NCBI GenBank assembly: GCA_914767715.1
Contig: OU612065.1
Location: 38,256,001 to 38,320,000 of the forward strand
Reading direction: 5' to 3'
Source: Membranipora membranacea
Lineage: Eukaryota > Bryozoa > Gymnolaemata > Cheilostomatida > Membraniporidae
DNA: 64,000 nucleotides
A program made the translations under genes and the position numbers. Position 1 is the stretch's first letter; each line of letters begins with the position of its first letter. Shown here piece by piece: positions 1 to 13,478 of this stretch. A model generated the notes under the pieces. The model saw only the letters and a list, made by a program, of their open reading frames with translations. It was not told where the DNA came from and searched no databases.

Positions 1-296
1 TGTAAAATAATTATCGGACCTCATAGCCGGCTCGGTATAAACGTTAATCAACCGCATAGAAATTGGAAAGTAAAGGAGTGACTGCGAGCAGTGTTTGAGT
101 TTGTTAAAAATCAGAAGAACCGTTTGTACGGCACCTAGCGGTACTTGAGGCATTTTTAGATCCACTCAATATAGAAGGCAGTGACCCGAAAGGATTGTTT
201 TCTTTGGATTGTGTCTCTTGAAAAGAAAATGTCAACAACCAAAGGAAACAAAAATTCCAGTCCAGTGTTTGCTATGAAGTGAAAGCTGAACAATGA

Positions 297-950
297 TTAA
301 TCACTATTATTGGTCCGGAAATAATACAAAAAAGGCGAGGAATAAATTAAGAACAATGGGCATGAATTACTGGATGAATCTCTTATATTACATGCACCCA
401 TCGCAATGCCGATCAACGCCAGTCCAAAATACAATAATATCCCATAAGATTCTTTCATTACAGTTATAAAACCAGTTGAGGAGAAAAAAACGCTTCATCT
501 GTTCATTTTTGTTCCCATTTGATGAAACGATATTCAAAGATATGGAATTAGGTTGTAAAGATGTGTGTACAGGGATTTCGAATTTTGTCAGTGGACTTTT
601 CTAGATGGAAATAGAAAGCATGAGTAGCTATTAGCTCAGCTTGAAAAATATTTCTCTGTTAGTGTTCAATGTAATTTCATCTAAAATCCTGGATTAGCTG
701 TTTACAGCAGTGTTCCAAACCAAAAGAGGTGTCAATTCATTCCTTCCATATTCACTAAGCACTATGAGCTCACAAGCCAGCTCATACTATGTCAGAAATG
801 CTCAATTAAAATAAATGTAAATTCATAATTTAAAAGTTTCAAATCCTTACCAGATATGAATGAAATGAGAATGCATAGAGCGGTTGTTGAGATTAGAAGC
901 TTTGTAGAAATGGGAGCAGAAGCCCCAGATATGGGAAAATATTTCCCCAT
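297..950 (-). CDS. Possible small two-helix membrane protein (two exons, tentative)
   Basis: A two-exon model on the minus strand: exon 950-851 (ATG at 950, donor GTAAGG, phase 1) joined to exon 451-297 (acceptor AG, stop TAA at 299-297). The reading frame closes as 84 residues. The product has two hydrophobic stretches, around LLISTTALCILISF (about residues 19-32) and GILLYFGLALIGIAMGA (about 37-53), followed by a short Ser- and Cys-containing tail. It looks like a small membrane protein with a helical hairpin; a remote resemblance to TMEM272-like animal proteins is possible but the usual CP-containing motif does not align. I do not recognise it. The frame-consistent junction and hydrophobicity are the only support, and a chance open frame is quite possible. 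Confidence 0.3.
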
Positions 951-2537
951 CTTTGACGTTGCGTCGTCAGCACCAGTTATCCCCTGATTTTGCTCAGCAG
1001 TTACTGAATGTTGTTAAAATGTCCTAAGAAAGAGATGAAATAATATTCCATAGATATTGAAGCTGTCGCTGAATAATCCTGAGTCGCCAGATCGAATATG
1101 ATCAGAGTCTAGATAGAATATAGCTGTATATAACTCTCCAGTCTACAGCTTTGGTACACTCCAGCTAAACAACCCTGTAGCAACTGACATCACTGTGAGT
1201 GCACTGATTAGTATTTTACCATTGGCCACACCCACAACTCAACCTTTATATTTGTACACTATACAGCACTAAGGTAGAAGTGCATTTATTAGGGCATTGC
1301 GTGTCACAAGAAAGCTTTCATCGCACAAGCATTATTATATCAATATTAGCTAGCATTATAAAGCCAGTAAATAATCCTTATTGTTGTTGAAAAGATAATT
1401 TTCAAAAGAAAATAAGGCAAAACAGTAAAGTATCGCTAACAGGTCATAAAACACTCCTAGTTTCTCTTTTCTGTGACAACCAAGTCTTCAGATATGATTT
1501 CTCCCCTAATCCAACACCGCTATTCTAATCGTTTTGTCAAAATGAATTCAAAAACTTTCAATCTCAATTTACATCAATCAAAAAGGGTCCAGGTCTTCCT
1601 AGGGATTTGTGTGTAGGCGATAGCAGCTGGGTAAATTATATAGGAAAAGATGATGATAAGCGCAAAGTAGTGGTTGATCGGGTAATTTATCCGTTCATGT
1701 ATATCAATAATAGTAATAATAGGGTCTGCTGGCCCCAGCTGATAGGCTGCAATGGGTAAAAGATAAGATACCAGCGGCTGCTTTAGTATCTAATAATAAG
1801 AAGCCATCATAGTGAAATGTCGAGCACATATAGAATCACTTTTACAAAATTTGAAAAAGAGGCAGAGACTGTCAAAAATTTGACATTGTATATTCATCGT
1901 CACTCAATGTCTCAAATGTCATTTTTGTTGCAGTGAATTGTTTGAGATCTGTTTGAGGTATGTGATTATTGTAGAATCCTAAGCACCAACTTATTGACCA
2001 ACCATACAGAAAATAACAAATTATGTCACCAAATTTGGTGCAATCAAGAAAGAAGTAATTGCATTCCAACGTATTTCAATCGACTTTTAAATCAATTACC
2101 ATTGTGTTTCTGGTCAAATTTGAAATGACAGGAATTGGGTCAGCTATTTTATTTGACTGACAGGCACCGATTATTTACTGATTTTCCACTCTTGTTCCTG
2201 AGGGAAGATAGATATATATGGGGTGATTTCAAGGAATCAGAGACCAGAAAATTGGGGCCTTCTTAAAAATTACATAACCTTTAAACAAAAATAGAGTCCT
2301 GTCACCACGTTTCAAAAATATTCAACAGTCATTACTCAAAACAATCGTTAAACCGAGGCAATTATTTTATTTATTAGACCCACACATAGTATAGGGCCAA
2401 TCATGATCACGTAACAATATCAGAATTACAGATGACACGTACTCCCCCAGCTGCAGAGGAAAACTTTCTTCAACTGAAAGCTATAACATCTGCATTCAAA
2501 TAACCGTAATAAAGGAGATGGTAAAGCAGAGTTATCA

Positions 2538-2586
2538 ATTTGTGACACCAGGGAGACTGGGTCCCAAACTCCCTGGTGTCACACAA
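2538..2586. repeat. Hairpin with GTGACACCA arms
   Basis: The arms TTTGTGACACCAGGGA and TCCCTGGTGTCACACAAA flank a loop of about 15 bases. The arm core GTGACACCA recurs in a second palindrome at 19803-19829, suggesting remnants of one small inverted-repeat element family. Confidence 0.75.
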
Positions 2587-4645
2587 ACAATCCTCCAAAA
2601 TTTATAAAAGACTATGATGAGTTTTTCCTCCTTTCTATTTTGATCACTCGTACATTATTTTTATAAATTATATTTTTGGTAAGACAACTCTAAGGGCTAT
2701 CTAGCTAGCCTTGTCAGGAGTAACAACTAGACTACCTATCTTCTCTCTAGCACCTATTAGAATATATTTATTATGGTCCAATAATTGTTTATTGCCAGAG
2801 GACAACCCAGATGATAAAAATGCCCTCCAGAATCTTGGAGTTCACCGCTCAATTTCGGTCTCTCGATCAATGGCAGATTTTAAATAGTGATTGAGATTCA
2901 AAGAAATGGGACACAGCCATTTAAAACAAACATTCCAAACGCTTTCTAGGATTCTGGTATGCAAAGTTCTTGACCGAATGACCGGCATAGCAGACAAAAA
3001 ATTAATCGATGTAGTCAGAAAATGGATTATTGCTCAACCATAAAATTCACTGAAATTTGGCTATTACTACATACTCTGGCCTTGGTATGATTGTTCCGAT
3101 ATTTAATTCTGAATGGAAAAACTTAAACAACTGCATTTTGTGCAATGAGTCGATCTATTTTTTAGGCATACGGGTAATCGAGACCATTTATATTGTGAAC
3201 AGCAGTTTGGTTGAATAATAAATAACAATACAGATAATTTTTAAATTCATAATATTATTGTATTCGTAATTACAGCTGTTGTAGTAAGGTATCCATAGCC
3301 TGGTAATCCAGTAAACTTTGGATGGATATCAATACCTGCATGATTTACTGAACAAATTTTTTGCAAGTATAATTTGATCGGTTTAAATAATTTCGATGTT
3401 CATTGCCCCACTACCGGTGTCTCTACATATCACATAAAGTATGCCTGTATGGGCGCTTACAAGCTGAATAGAGAACAGCTAGCAAAACAATCTCGTGGAT
3501 TCCCAAGAATCCATTGATGTCATTGCAGCTAAATTTTAATCGTCTTGCGATTCTGAGGATCAACATTTCGGAATGATATTGACACCGGTGTGTTCACATG
3601 AATCTAAGTTCCGTATACAAAGGGCTATTTACAGATCCCTTCTCTAAACATTCAGCCTAAAGCATATTTGCAGTTGATCTGAGAAGCAGGTCTTGCTGAC
3701 AGAGACAATAAATTGATTAATGGGCGTGTTCAACTAAATATAGCTGCTATATAAGCACCGAGCCTCAAATGCATGTCTTTCACTGTCTAAGGCTTGGCAG
3801 AGAAGAATCGGTCAGATAGATTTGGTGCACTTGAGACGGAGGCAGCTTTGCGATTATGGCAGACTTTTATTATATTGGTGGTTACATGTTCTTATAAAGA
3901 CACCATTATTACCGATAACAAAAAAAAATCATGCATCATGGTCGTACACCATAATTCTTGCCCCGAGTTTGAATTACCGCTTGCACAAACATAATTGGCA
4001 ATCTTTTTTAAAATCAGTCCGACAAGGTCTGATTTGCCATGTTCTAAGGTTTGTTATCCAACACAATTTTCACAGCTTTTGAGCAGATCACGTACAGTGT
4101 GGCTGTTAAAAATGTGAAATCTAGTATAACCCTTTAAAGGAGCGTTAGCAGCATTGCGCAGTCATGGCTGAACTTAGATGAACACCATGATAAACAATTA
4201 TTATTCAATTATTTCGAAGTCTTATTCCTAAATAATAATAATAATGTAATAAAAGCAAGGAAGGAGCGTTTTCTTTTCATGTAAAATTATGTAAAGAATG
4301 GACGGATAAAAAACTATCAAATAAAAGAAAAGCAAACAAACACACTACTTTAATTTGCTAAAAAACTACATTCTAAATGAGGTGTTTTCAAGTGTGTAAA
4401 TAAAGGATCAATGAAAGCTTGGGTGTCTTGCTATTCATGGGTTAATTTACAAATGCATACCCAGTTCAGTTCTATGGGAGTATTTATCACACAAGGTTTC
4501 TAACATTTTTGTAAATGAAGAATGGCAGTGTGAAGGCAAACACTTGACCTCCATTCAGTGTCAGCCAAAATATGAACATCAATAAACGTGGCGCTGATAC
4601 TCAGTAAAGTTTGAGTATATTCGCTACAGAGATTATAAACTATCC

Positions 4646-4716
4646 CTGTATATATATATACGGAGGTATACTGTATATATACACGGAGGTATACTGTATA
4701 TATACACGGAGGTATA
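4646..4716. repeat. Minisatellite, about 23-25 bp x 3
   Basis: Three near-identical units consisting of a CTGTATATATA run followed by CGGAGGTATA. Each unit is itself TA-rich and partly palindromic. It produces short open frames on both strands that should not be read as genes. Confidence 0.85.
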
Positions 4717-5527
4717 CTGCTGACATAGCACTGTCCGTATACGCTCAGAAAAGCTTCTCCTTTATCAGTGTGAACAGTAACTTTTTTGACACAGAGCTGA
4801 AACATAAAATAAGCTAGTCAGCTGACGCAAACCAATCGCATCAATAAATTCACTGGCGTTCCACAATGTGAATGTGGATGTGGCAGAGTCCTAATGGTAC
4901 TATGTGATGAATTTGATGTGCAGTTCATGGCCTCTAGCTGAGAGGAAAGGGGATATTGTTTCAGCTTTATTTTATTGGGGAGAACTTTCAGTCACTACAC
5001 TTTTGCTGTTATCAAGGCAAAAGCGGACAACTCCCATTTGGACAGCATATCAGGGAGCGTGCTGACAGAGTACATTTATCAGACACTCTTCTAACTACAC
5101 TGCTACTGAATTATGAAGATACTCTGTTTACTTATCTCTTGATATTGTGGGGGCCATATTCAATCATATTTTTTCTTATCATCACTGGCAAGCAGGGAGC
5201 ACCAAACACATTTGATATTATTACTAAGCCCCCCATATCTAACTGCAAATCTCACAAATCTAGTAGAATGCAACCCTATGAATTATGTGCAGGAGCTGAG
5301 GTGCGCGTTGTGTATTGTATGGGAATAAAAACTCTCTACATGTCTTCTTTCAGCCATATTAAAACAGTCTGCTATCATTGTGGCTAGACTTCTCTTTGCA
5401 TCAGTTACCATACAAATGGCTGCAATAACTGGCTGGTGACCATTATCCTACCACCATAGTTAAAGAGCCATCATCTGATTCTGGTATATAAATATACAAG
5501 TTAATTGTGAGAGAAAAGATAACTCAC

Positions 5528-8500
5528 CCCATAGCGTATGTGGGGATCTTAGCAGTGTATAATATGAATAGCTTATAGGGTGTTTGATTAACTGCGTAGC
5601 ACTTGTAAAGTCTAGCACAGCTGTATGTTTCTGTGACCGCCCGGGCATCAGGTGAAATCTCTAGAAATACATAATAGAAATACAATACATTGACATTTAT
5701 ATAATATAATTTGTGATAGCAAAGACAGAATTGTAGGTGAACTTGTCGAACGATATTATTTGGAACAAAATTTTGAAGGATCTCATTTGAGAATCAAATG
5801 GCTAGCCAGTTTACTTTGGGTCCCCAGCCAGCCAGCCTTCATGCTGAGACTGGTCTAGATTTACGAAATGGCTTTTTCTTATTGTACCAGATATGGAGTT
5901 GAACAAAACAATATTGCCCCTTTTGTAACGCAATAATGTGTTAAAGTCAATGATTTTATGCCATTATACCTTTTTATTCTTAGTTGCCACTCAGCCAGAC
6001 ATCCCCTAAATTTGAATGAGGTCACAATAAGCATTCTTTGCTAGTGTGCAAAATGTTAGAAGATGATTTCCTGAGCATATCATAGTTTTTGTGATCAAAT
6101 AAAATATTTCGAAGAATCTGGATTGCCACATCGACTGATTTACCTGACGTCATAACATCTCGACAGTGACATCATAATCATAATCAGCTAGCTTGAAAAT
6201 TTACCTAGATGTAATAAAAAAGTTCTATGAGAAATTTTTTTATCTAATATAAAAGATTTTAAGGTTAAACCACACTTACCCTGTGAATGGCTGAGAAGAT
6301 TAAAACTTGGATAAGACTCCATGATAGACAACATAAATTCTCGTAACAGCTTGCGTCTCGATACTACGTTTGAGGAAAGGGCTAAAAGAAGAAAATATAA
6401 AATGTTTTATAGCCATCAGAGCAGCCTCGATAATTACATTAACACAGAGAGCTTGTGATGTCGGCACACTTTTCAATCCGACCAATCTTATTTTCTGTAA
6501 ACAAATATATCAGTTTTTGTTTCTGTGTGTCTAACGAAAAAAATCGGAATCAAAATCGAATAACCGGTTGCCGAGATATTCATATGTAGAGACCATTTTT
6601 GGAAAAGTGCACAAGATCATTGTGAATAAGAGTATCGTTGTGGGAGAGTGGTAGTCACAAACCGACCACTGGGGTCAAAGTGCAAGGTGAGCTTAATTTT
6701 GACTATTTGTGTCATTTCTATGGTCCCCATGTTACCCACTTCCCCGACCACGTGATGAGATTTACACTTTATAACTAACCTAGCTGGTGGCTGTATTCAT
6801 CACTCTCAGATGGGTAACAGCTCAGACATTTCCGAGATCTGCTGCTCACATATACAAATCTGAAAGGATAATGTGATAGAATTTATATAATTAAGCAATG
6901 CGCAGATGCTTAATTTTTTATAGATATTATGTTCAAAATGTCTTAAGTTATCCACCCATGATTTTAGAGCCACATCTTTCAGCAGACACAACTTGAAAGA
7001 AGATCGTCATGAGGAAATTTGAGAGCCACAAGATTCAGCAATTACCTCAACAATACTCAATAATACCTCTGATCCTAAAAATAATACAACATGACGGAAC
7101 ATCCCCGTCGTGCTACATTACATCCTCATAATAGGCAATGAGCCAAGACACAAAAATGTTGTTAGTTTGTTTAGATGATTGAATTTCAACACCATGTCTG
7201 GCTAAAATCATGCTAATCCAATAGGCAATTGTAATTTGATGTCATAGATGAAATATCAGCACAAAACATTCCTAAAGGTGCGCTTACAGTTCCAAGTAAT
7301 AATTTAGATAAAAGGAAATCGAAACACCATGAGATACCAGGGCATCAGCGAGGGTCTCTTCTGTGACCAGCAAGCCAAGCATACACTTTTTTATTGCAGC
7401 GAGACTAATTGGTGGGGATTATATAACACTTTCTAACAATAGAATTGTCGCATTCTTCTGAGCCACAAACCTGCAAGGTGCAACAAAAAGTCTGCATCGA
7501 CATATTTTGCCATTCGAGAATAGATGTTTTTCCTGAGTGGCCATCTTCTCAAAGAAATAAAATCTAAGTTATTCACAAATACTTAAAAAAACAAACCAAT
7601 ACTGTTCGCACTGACAGAAAAACTCACCCTAATATATTATGATCGAGGTTAATATCTTTGGGTAGATTACGATCAGCTGATATCTGTACTGATCTCATCG
7701 AATCTAAAGATGGCTGCCAGAACCTCTCAACCTGTGTATCATATAAGCCCATTAATACAAGGGATTGTTATATGTAAGAAAAAAGGTTCATTATGTGAAA
7801 GACTTAGTTTAGCTTAGCTTAACTTAGCTTCATGTGCGTTACCAAAAGGACTCACTTCATGTGATTTGATATTTACCATGATAGACAGTAATTAATTGAT
7901 TGGTGACTTTTGGGGGCTTTTGGGAAAACATTCTAGCTGTTCACCAATACGCACACAAAGAAAATGAAACTTTTAACAGTGGCGGCAAGTTAAAAAGTAA
8001 ACTACAACAGAAATTTTCCACTATTGTTTCCCTGTCACACCTTTTAGTTCAGTAGGTGAGAAAAAAAATAATAAAAAACAACGCAAGTTTGTTATGTGAA
8101 CATACATAACATACAACACATTTGATGTAGGTGTATTGTGTATGTTACAATTGTCGAATTTTTACAACTTTGTTGGCGTCCTCCCATTGTTATTTTGTTG
8201 TGGAGTTGAAATCCATATTAGTTGATACAATTTTCTCATCACCCTTTTTTTTATATTTGGTCAGTAGGTGAGAAAAAAAATAATAAAAAATCAACGCAAG
8301 TTTGTTATGTGAACATACATAACATACAACACATTTGATGTAGGTGTATTGTGTATGTTTCAATTGTTGAATTTTTACAACTTTGTTGGCGTCCTCCCAT
8401 TGTTATTTTGTTGTGGAGTTGAAATCCATATTAGTTGATACAATTTTCTCATTGCCCTTTTTGTTATATTTGGTCAGCACATTTACATGAGAAGAGAAAA

Positions 8501-11500
8501 ATTGCCAGCGCATGAATAATCTGAATCAAGGCAGCCACAAGTTACCCATCATTATTCATTCTGTGAGTCCCGCTTGTGCCCATTTCATTTGGGTTGAATG
8601 CACACTTTGAGCTTAGATAACTCATGTAAAGCATGTAAAAGGCTCTTTTTACCAAATACCAAGCGCCAACCACCTCCCAAAACATATCATAACATGAAAC
8701 AGCACCAGTACATGCAACCCAAAAATAGCATAAAACAGCTTATACAGGATTTGTGCTGACCTTTGCGTAAGAAATCAAAACAAAGGACAGCTTTGCCCCA
8801 CTCAGGGAATTCTTGGAAATAGACGGAAGTCTCCTCAGAAACTCTGTGATGAGCCTTTACATACTTAGATTGGCCTGGATGACAATGATCTGGAACCTTT
8901 GTGTTCTTATACACACATTGCGTGGTTGAGCTGCACTAAAATTGGGAGATTTTGGTTTAAATATTGGATGAAATTGAAAGGTTTGTCTGAGAAATAGAGG
9001 TACCTAATGGACGAGACCGCAAAACTCAACGCCAAGTTGCTCTCATTTTGCAGGCAGGTCAGAGCGCACCTAGAGCTCTATAACTATATACCAGTATTTA
9101 ACCTGACATAAATTGGACATCTGCATTTACATCACAATGCATTATACATTATATAAAAACATACATTATTTGGGGAAATTTTTGTAATTCAGAATCAGAG
9201 GACATTCCCACGGAATGTTGATACTGCTTCTTCACTGCATTTCTTTTCATGCTTGGGGTGGTGCTCAAATAAAGACACCTACACTAATCAAATAAAGACA
9301 CCTACACTAATCAATGATGATTCAAAAGAGGAAAGTTCAATTTGGGTCGCTTGTACTTAAACCAAATAATGCTTTCATGGATGATGTTCCGATTTGATCA
9401 AATGTGCAAGTTCAGTATCATGTGTACAAAATTTCAGCTCTGATCATACTTGATGACATATAGATAACATTTGTGCAATTTGAGAAATTTATACAAAAGC
9501 CTTTTTATATTTAAATATCTGCCAGTACTCAATGTGTTACATTACATGAAGATTGCCGATTAAATCATTGAATTTATTGCCGTCTCAGATTTTTTTAGGG
9601 GAATATGAGGCCACTGCTCTGCCCTCTAGGATATCACAATGTGATGACGTAGTTATTTTCCCAGAACTATTATATTAGGGATTAAATCCAGGATCTGTAG
9701 GGACTTTTAATCTTGGATTAAATCCCTTATGGATAAAACTGCTAACACTAAAATGATGATGTTCACTCTCACCTCTTTCTCCAGCTGGGTTAAGCTTGGA
9801 GTCGGACCACACAGAAGGCAAACTTCTGTACCTGGGATCAGTGTGAACGTGATTAACCTCTGAGCTACCTGTAAATAGATCAAGTTATTGCCATGTTAAA
9901 TACTCTGAAATTGAATTTTCTATGACTGACATGCTCCCACAATCCGAGGGCACGTTGCAAATCAAAGCATGTCAAATTTCCCTGGATATGTAACAAACTT
10001 CAATGTCTCAGCCAAGTATACGCAAATATTCACATGGAATTTTTAAATCTTTTAATTTCATACTTCTGCTTTTACTCATCCACTGATGTCAGGGTGTTTA
10101 TCGATGTCAATCAGAAATTGAAACTGCATAGCTTACATTAGGACTAGTAGTAGGTAGATATATGGGTATATCTCTGGCCGCGGGTGTTTGTTGTAGAGAA
10201 TTGACGAGATGACAGAGTAATATCTGTTCTCTCTCACTCAGTGATGACCACTCAGGAGTGGCGGCCATAACTCGAGAGTTTATCAGCAGACAGCCGTGTA
10301 AACTACTGGCAGCATCAGTAAACGCATTCAATGAATTCTATAAAAAGACAACACAGATCATATAAGGCCTTTTGCTGGGAGTTGTACCCTCGACAACAAG
10401 AGGAAAGACAACTTGAAAATTAAGTTTTGATCGCGTCAAATGCTGACATGGAAAATTAGACTATATTATACCTACATGAGCCAAAGTTGTACACTCACTT
10501 TGTTTGCAATTGAATACACAGCTATGTGTAATATCATAACAACATTCAGATTATGGGAGAACCAAATATGGGGTCTTTACAAGTTTTCCCACATGTTTTT
10601 GCCTTGAAATATCATTAAATGGGGTATGTCTTTGCCTTGAAATATGAGAACTGTCCTATTAGAACATGGTCACATCTTTTTTATTATTATTATCTCATAG
10701 CCATATATTGATGATGTCTGTACTCGACAACTGAACACTTACCTGAAGAATCTCTGAGGATTTACTGACTAGCACATCAACACATTGAGTCACATCACTA
10801 TATGATGATGTGGAGTGTAAACGGAGGATATAGTCCAGCAAACCGTAACAGACCTGGAGATAAAAAGGATAAAATAGCCCATCATGAGCAGGCCCGTAGT
10901 TCAAGGGGAGGCACAAGCGCACTGCCTCCCCTAGAAAGTTAAATACAATGGCCTAAAAACGCTATTATTGAATAATGCATGTCAGAATCAGCTCATCTGA
11001 GATTTCCATTTGCGATTTCCATTTGCCATTAATTGCTTATAGCACCGCTCCTGGTGATACTTCAGCCTCACCTCAAACTGTTGCCATTTTTTCTATACTA
11101 CAGGCCTGATGAGGTAGCACTGATAACATATCATACAAGATGTATTGGCTTTATCATACAGGCAAAAATAGCAAAATGAATGGCAGGCTTACCATTATTT
11201 AACCCCATCACTTTATTTGGACCTCTACCCTAACTTAAAATTGAATTAAATTTAATGTGAACTAATACATATACATCTATCATGAGAACTAGAGGAGTAA
11301 ATATAAGCTAGCTAGTATTTACTCCTCTAGTTCTCATGATAGATGGTAATTAGTTTTATAAATATTAATTGTGAAAATCTTGGCCTTTATTGAAATCGTA
11401 TACCACATCTTATACCATTGACTATATCCTAAACCGATCAGATTTATTTAATTATTGTCATCAGTGATTGAAGCCTCTCGCCTCTATTCACAGAGAGGAG

Positions 11501-12627
11501 GAATTTTTTGGGGTGTCACTCCTCATGTCACAGGTGGTGATCCTCAGTACTTAGTTTACAAATAGGAGATTGTATTATTAATCTTACCCTGATGTCTCGT
11601 TTGAATCTCTCCACATTCTTGATTGAGATAAGATCATCAAGTCCAAACAGCATCACCATACCATCATAAGAGATATCCAACAACTCCTCAACCTGTCTCT
11701 TAGTGTACAAACTTTTATCTGCCACAAGTATAAGTGTGATGCTAAAAATGAATAAAGACAAAGCTGGGTACTACACAGATGGATATATTTAGTTTAGCGA
11801 CAGTGCCAACTGTTGAGAACGGTTCTTACAAAAGTCTTCTAGATGGTTATGCAAGAGTTGCTTTTGAGGTCTAATGTTCGCCACCACAAACACCTGCTAA
11901 ATCTTCACTGTTTTGTTGCAGCAAGGAGCATATTGCATTTGCATGCAAATTGCCAGAGTGACATGAAATGATGTTTGTTCAAGTTTTTGCCTCAGTCTTA
12001 TATTCTGGTTCAACCATCCTTGATCATACTGATATCAAGCTAGCAGAAGAAGAAAAAATATTGATAACAACAAAAACCAAAACAGCAAAGGGACAGAAAA
12101 CAAAGACTCTGTGAGTGTAACAAGTGAATAGAATAGTTAATCTGACCTGTCATGAAATGACTTCCAGCAGACGTTACATTGATCTGAGTATGCAGACAGA
12201 AGCTCTACATCTCCACTCTTACCGTACATGTGGACACCATTAAGTGATCCAATCACGGGATATGGGAGCTAAAGAGAGATAAGTAGTGACAAAATCTCAG
12301 GCATAGCATAGTGTGGCACAAAATGTAAGCTTCATTAACAGCAAGATCCAACACACATTCAAATAATTCGACTAACCATGAAGCAAATTTTCCTTGCAGA
12401 ATAGATAAAACTTTAGTATTCTAATTCTATAGGTTCCTTGGAGATCAAATATTTCAAAGAAGTGTTAGTGGTATGCACTAGGGCATCCTTTGAGGCAAAA
12501 CGTTTTTTTTTATCGCCTATGTGAAAATTAAACATGTTAGGCTTCTTACGGGTTTTCCATCTCCGAGGGTTCTCGAATAAAGTGGTACACCTCCAGAGCT
12601 TGTAAGAGCATAAAGATAAACTGCCAT
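5528..12627 (-). CDS. FUZ: Fuzzy planar cell polarity / ciliogenesis protein
   Basis: Fuzzy is a subunit of the CPLANE complex (with Inturned and Wdpcp). It acts at the basal body in ciliogenesis, intraflagellar transport assembly and planar cell polarity. Ten minus-strand coding exons join in phase: 12627-12550, 12268-12147, 11741-11588, 10853-10743, 10337-10137, 9868-9773, 7731-7628, 6859-6780, 6381-6280 and 5660-5528, giving 393 codons plus two bases. Motifs shared with vertebrate FUZ are TSSGGVPLYSR (residues about 9-19), PVIGSLNGVHMYG followed by WKSFHDSITLI, GLDDLISIKNVERFKRD, TQCVD, ARDIPIYLP, TEVCLLCGPTP, RRKLLREF and a C-terminal TPYKLFILYTAKIPTYAM. The family has tandem longin-like domains. 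Vertebrate FUZ is about 418 aa, so only a short C-terminal exon (phase 2 entry) is missing from this model. ATG at 12627 is chosen because the next residues match the family N-terminus. Confidence 0.93.
8050..8474. repeat. Tandem duplication of a 212-bp unit in a FUZ intron
   Basis: Two adjacent direct copies (8050-8261 and 8262-8474) of a unit starting CAGTAGGTGAGAAAAAAAAT differ at only a few bases. Each contains an internal palindromic stretch GTTATGTGAACATACATAAC. They lie in the intron between the exons ending at 9773 and starting at 7731. The high identity suggests a recent duplication or an assembly artefact. Confidence 0.9.
9268..9315. repeat. 24-bp tandem duplication in a FUZ intron
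   Basis: Two identical copies of a unit containing AATAAAGACACCTACACTAA follow one another directly. Confidence 0.85.
9678..9727. repeat. Short inverted repeat in a FUZ intron
   Basis: GGGATTAAATCCAGGAT is followed, after about 15 bases, by ATCTTGGATTAAATCCC. The arms pair with few mismatches. It lies next to the exon ending at 9773. Confidence 0.7.
11274..11346. repeat. Palindrome with AGAGGAGTAAATA arms (MITE-like)
   Basis: An almost perfect inverted repeat with arms of about 30 bases, starting CATCTATCATGAGAACTAGA on the left, around a short centre TAAGCTAGCTAG. The inner part of the arm, CTAGAGGAGTAAAT, matches the terminal inverted repeat of the element at 15466-15656, so this may be a collapsed relative. 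It lies in the FUZ intron between exons 3 and 4. Confidence 0.85.
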
Positions 12628-12836
12628 ACTCAATGTACGCACATGTGGACTATATATATATATATATGTATATATACACTCGCTGAAACGCAAGAACATG
12701 TATGGATGGATTACATTGGTTTATGTACTAATAACTAATACTCATGTTGAACCACCCACTGTTAGTATTGCCCCTATGACTATATGGCATTTGATGATAA
12801 AGGAATCAGACAAATGAGCCCATCCCACGATCCAAA

Positions 12837-12893
12837 CTAGCCTGACTTTGGACTTTGGACAAAGCTTGTCAAGACAGGCTAGACCCAAACACG
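12837..12893. repeat. Small inverted repeat sharing CAAAGCTTGTCAAGACAGG
   Basis: ACTAGCCTGAC and GTCAAGACAGGCTAG form imperfect arms. The 19-base string CAAAGCTTGTCAAGACAGG also occurs in the larger inverted-repeat element at 62196-62344, so both probably derive from one element family. It sits just upstream of the FUZ start. Confidence 0.7.
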
Positions 12894-13478
12894 ATTATCA
12901 TAGCTGTTTTCCAGTGGTATGAGCAGCAAATTACAGCATCAAATATGCTGAGGATTGTATGCTTGCATACTGTTGAGGAGGTCCTACACCAGCCAGTACA
13001 TGCTACCAAAATTGTTGTAAGTACTAACTGACTGAACAGTATTCATCTTTTGAAAGTTCAATTTTCCAAGATACTGACACCAACTATAGTATATAAATAA
13101 GATAGTACTAGCTAGTAGTACCCACTCAAGCCAGGGCAAGCCATCATCATGCCAACAATAAATCATACACAACTACACAACAAGGGGTATTATGGTTGAT
13201 TTGACCATTCAAAAGTTTAAGTTAGGTTTTATGCATCTAATGAGATACTTACTACTTACTTTCACATAGGGTAAAATGGGAATATAAAATTAACTTTGGT
13301 CAAATAATTTGTGAAAAATAACTGAAGCCTTAACAACAAATATTTTCACTTGAGTCACTGTTAAAATTATAGCTCTCAATCTTAAGCGACACTATGAATA
13401 GTTTGTGAGCTTACTTGACGCGCCTCAGTTATGCAACATACTGAGACTAGATTTAAGCTAGGATGTAAACAAGATTAT

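Larger units (their letters stand above)
951..5527. other. No convincing gene; 3' flank of FUZ
   Basis: I see no supported coding exon in this 4.6 kb. It should contain the short final coding exon and 3' untranslated region of FUZ (minus strand), which I could not place. It holds a hairpin at 2540-2585 and a small minisatellite at 4646-4716, listed separately. A plus-strand open frame at 4956-5387 has no family resemblance or splice support. Confidence 0.6.

Noticed and set aside
3794-4082. Overlapping plus-strand open frames of 66 and 86 codons
   Set aside because: Neither shows a domain, a plausible splice context or similarity to anything I know.
4956-5387. Plus-strand open frame of 143 codons
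   Set aside because: No family resemblance, no splice partners, lies in the 3' flank of FUZ on the opposite strand, and composition is like the surrounding noncoding DNA.
6862-7074. Two candidate extra FUZ exons (SEVLLSIVE and LCLLKDVALKSW)
   Set aside because: Their phases do not fit. Joining the exon ending at 7628 directly to the one starting at 6859 restores the frame and matches the family alignment.
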